Positions 5,371 to 5,571 of a stretch of DNA of 5,571 bases are shown one piece after another (position 1 is the stretch's first letter; every line of letters starts with the position of its first letter). The position numbers were made by a program, and so were the translations under genes. Under the pieces are notes generated by a model that saw only the letters and a program-made list of their open reading frames with translations, was not told where the DNA came from and searched no databases. The stretch spans positions 1 through 5,571 of the forward strand of contig JACNJP010000318.1 of the NCBI GenBank assembly GCA_014382465.1. Reading direction: 5' to 3'. Origin of the DNA: Planctomycetota bacterium. Its GTDB lineage: Bacteria > Planctomycetota > UBA1135.

Positions 5371-5571
5371 GCGGGCGGGGCCGGCGCCTGGAGAACCAGG
5401 AGCCGAGGGGGCCCTCCTCCATCGGCGGGGTCGGGGCGGGGGCCGAAACCGAAACCCGCCCTCTTTCGGGGGCCCCCCCGCCGCCAAAAACCACCCACCC
5501 CAAGGGATAAGGGGCCCGACACAAACTCCCCCCCGGCGCCCCCTCACCCGCTCCTCCACACCCCACGGCCA
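5371..5571 (-). promoter_or_regulatory. Upstream/leader region of the GGDEF/EAL gene, no gene seen
   Basis: I see no supportable gene in these 201 bases; the open frames here are Pro/Arg/Gly-rich by-products of high GC. The region should hold the promoter of the c-di-GMP gene, but no good -35/-10 pair can be picked. Two small inverted repeats occur: CCTGG-AGAA-CCAGG (5387-5400), a perfect 5-bp stem with a 4-base loop 17 bases before the start codon, and GAGGG-GG-CCCTC (5405-5416). An AGGAGG-like stretch on the - strand (near 5414-5419) is too far from the chosen ATG to serve it. The far right is rich in C and G runs. Confidence 0.3.

Noticed and set aside
5371..5559. Upstream start at 5559 for the GGDEF/EAL protein (63 extra residues)
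   Set aside because: The extension is Pro/Arg/Gly-rich, lies in homopolymer-rich DNA and would precede a normal basic N-terminus plus TM1 that starts well at ATG 5370.

Overview
The window is very GC-rich (about 70% by eye) and looks like an ordinary chromosomal stretch of a high-GC proteobacterium. A gammaproteobacterium, perhaps related to the Chromatiales/Ectothiorhodospira group, is my tentative guess. It rests on the style of the GGDEF/EAL protein (AEFVEN and DYAQGYGI motifs) and on a TGnTAGAAT-type promoter. No tRNA, rRNA, CRISPR array, insertion sequence or phage gene is visible.

Left part (1-1814, + strand): an apparent operon. It starts with the 3' end of a gene for a long coiled-coil protein (2-676). 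Next comes a possible 21-codon mini-ORF (673-738) that overlaps both neighbours by ATGA. The last gene is an actin-like ATPase of 359 residues (735-1814), which I recognise as a member of the MamK family, the bacterial actin that organises magnetosome chains. No other magnetosome gene is visible, so the host may or may not be magnetotactic. A MamK-type filament encoded with a coiled-coil partner is the most interesting content of the window: a candidate cytoskeletal module of unknown cargo.

Middle (1815-2400): a small gene on the - strand (1824-2153) encodes an acidic 109-residue protein with one C-terminal membrane segment. It runs tail-to-tail into the actin gene. The two stop codons lie in opposite arms of a perfect 8-bp palindrome (1810-1828). 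Upstream of the small gene is its probable extended -10 promoter (2181-2189). Further upstream is a long hairpin followed by a T tract on the - strand (2216-2283), the likely terminator of the next gene.

Right part (2401-5571, - strand): one large gene (2401-5370) for a 989-residue membrane c-di-GMP enzyme with the order TM, periplasmic CACHE-like sensor, TM, HAMP, PAS, GGDEF, EAL. Both catalytic domains look intact, but the inhibitory I-site is lost. The last 200 bases are its leader/upstream region and contain no supportable gene.

The left operon and the c-di-GMP gene share no transcript. A functional connection between the filament, the small membrane protein and c-di-GMP signalling is possible by proximity only.
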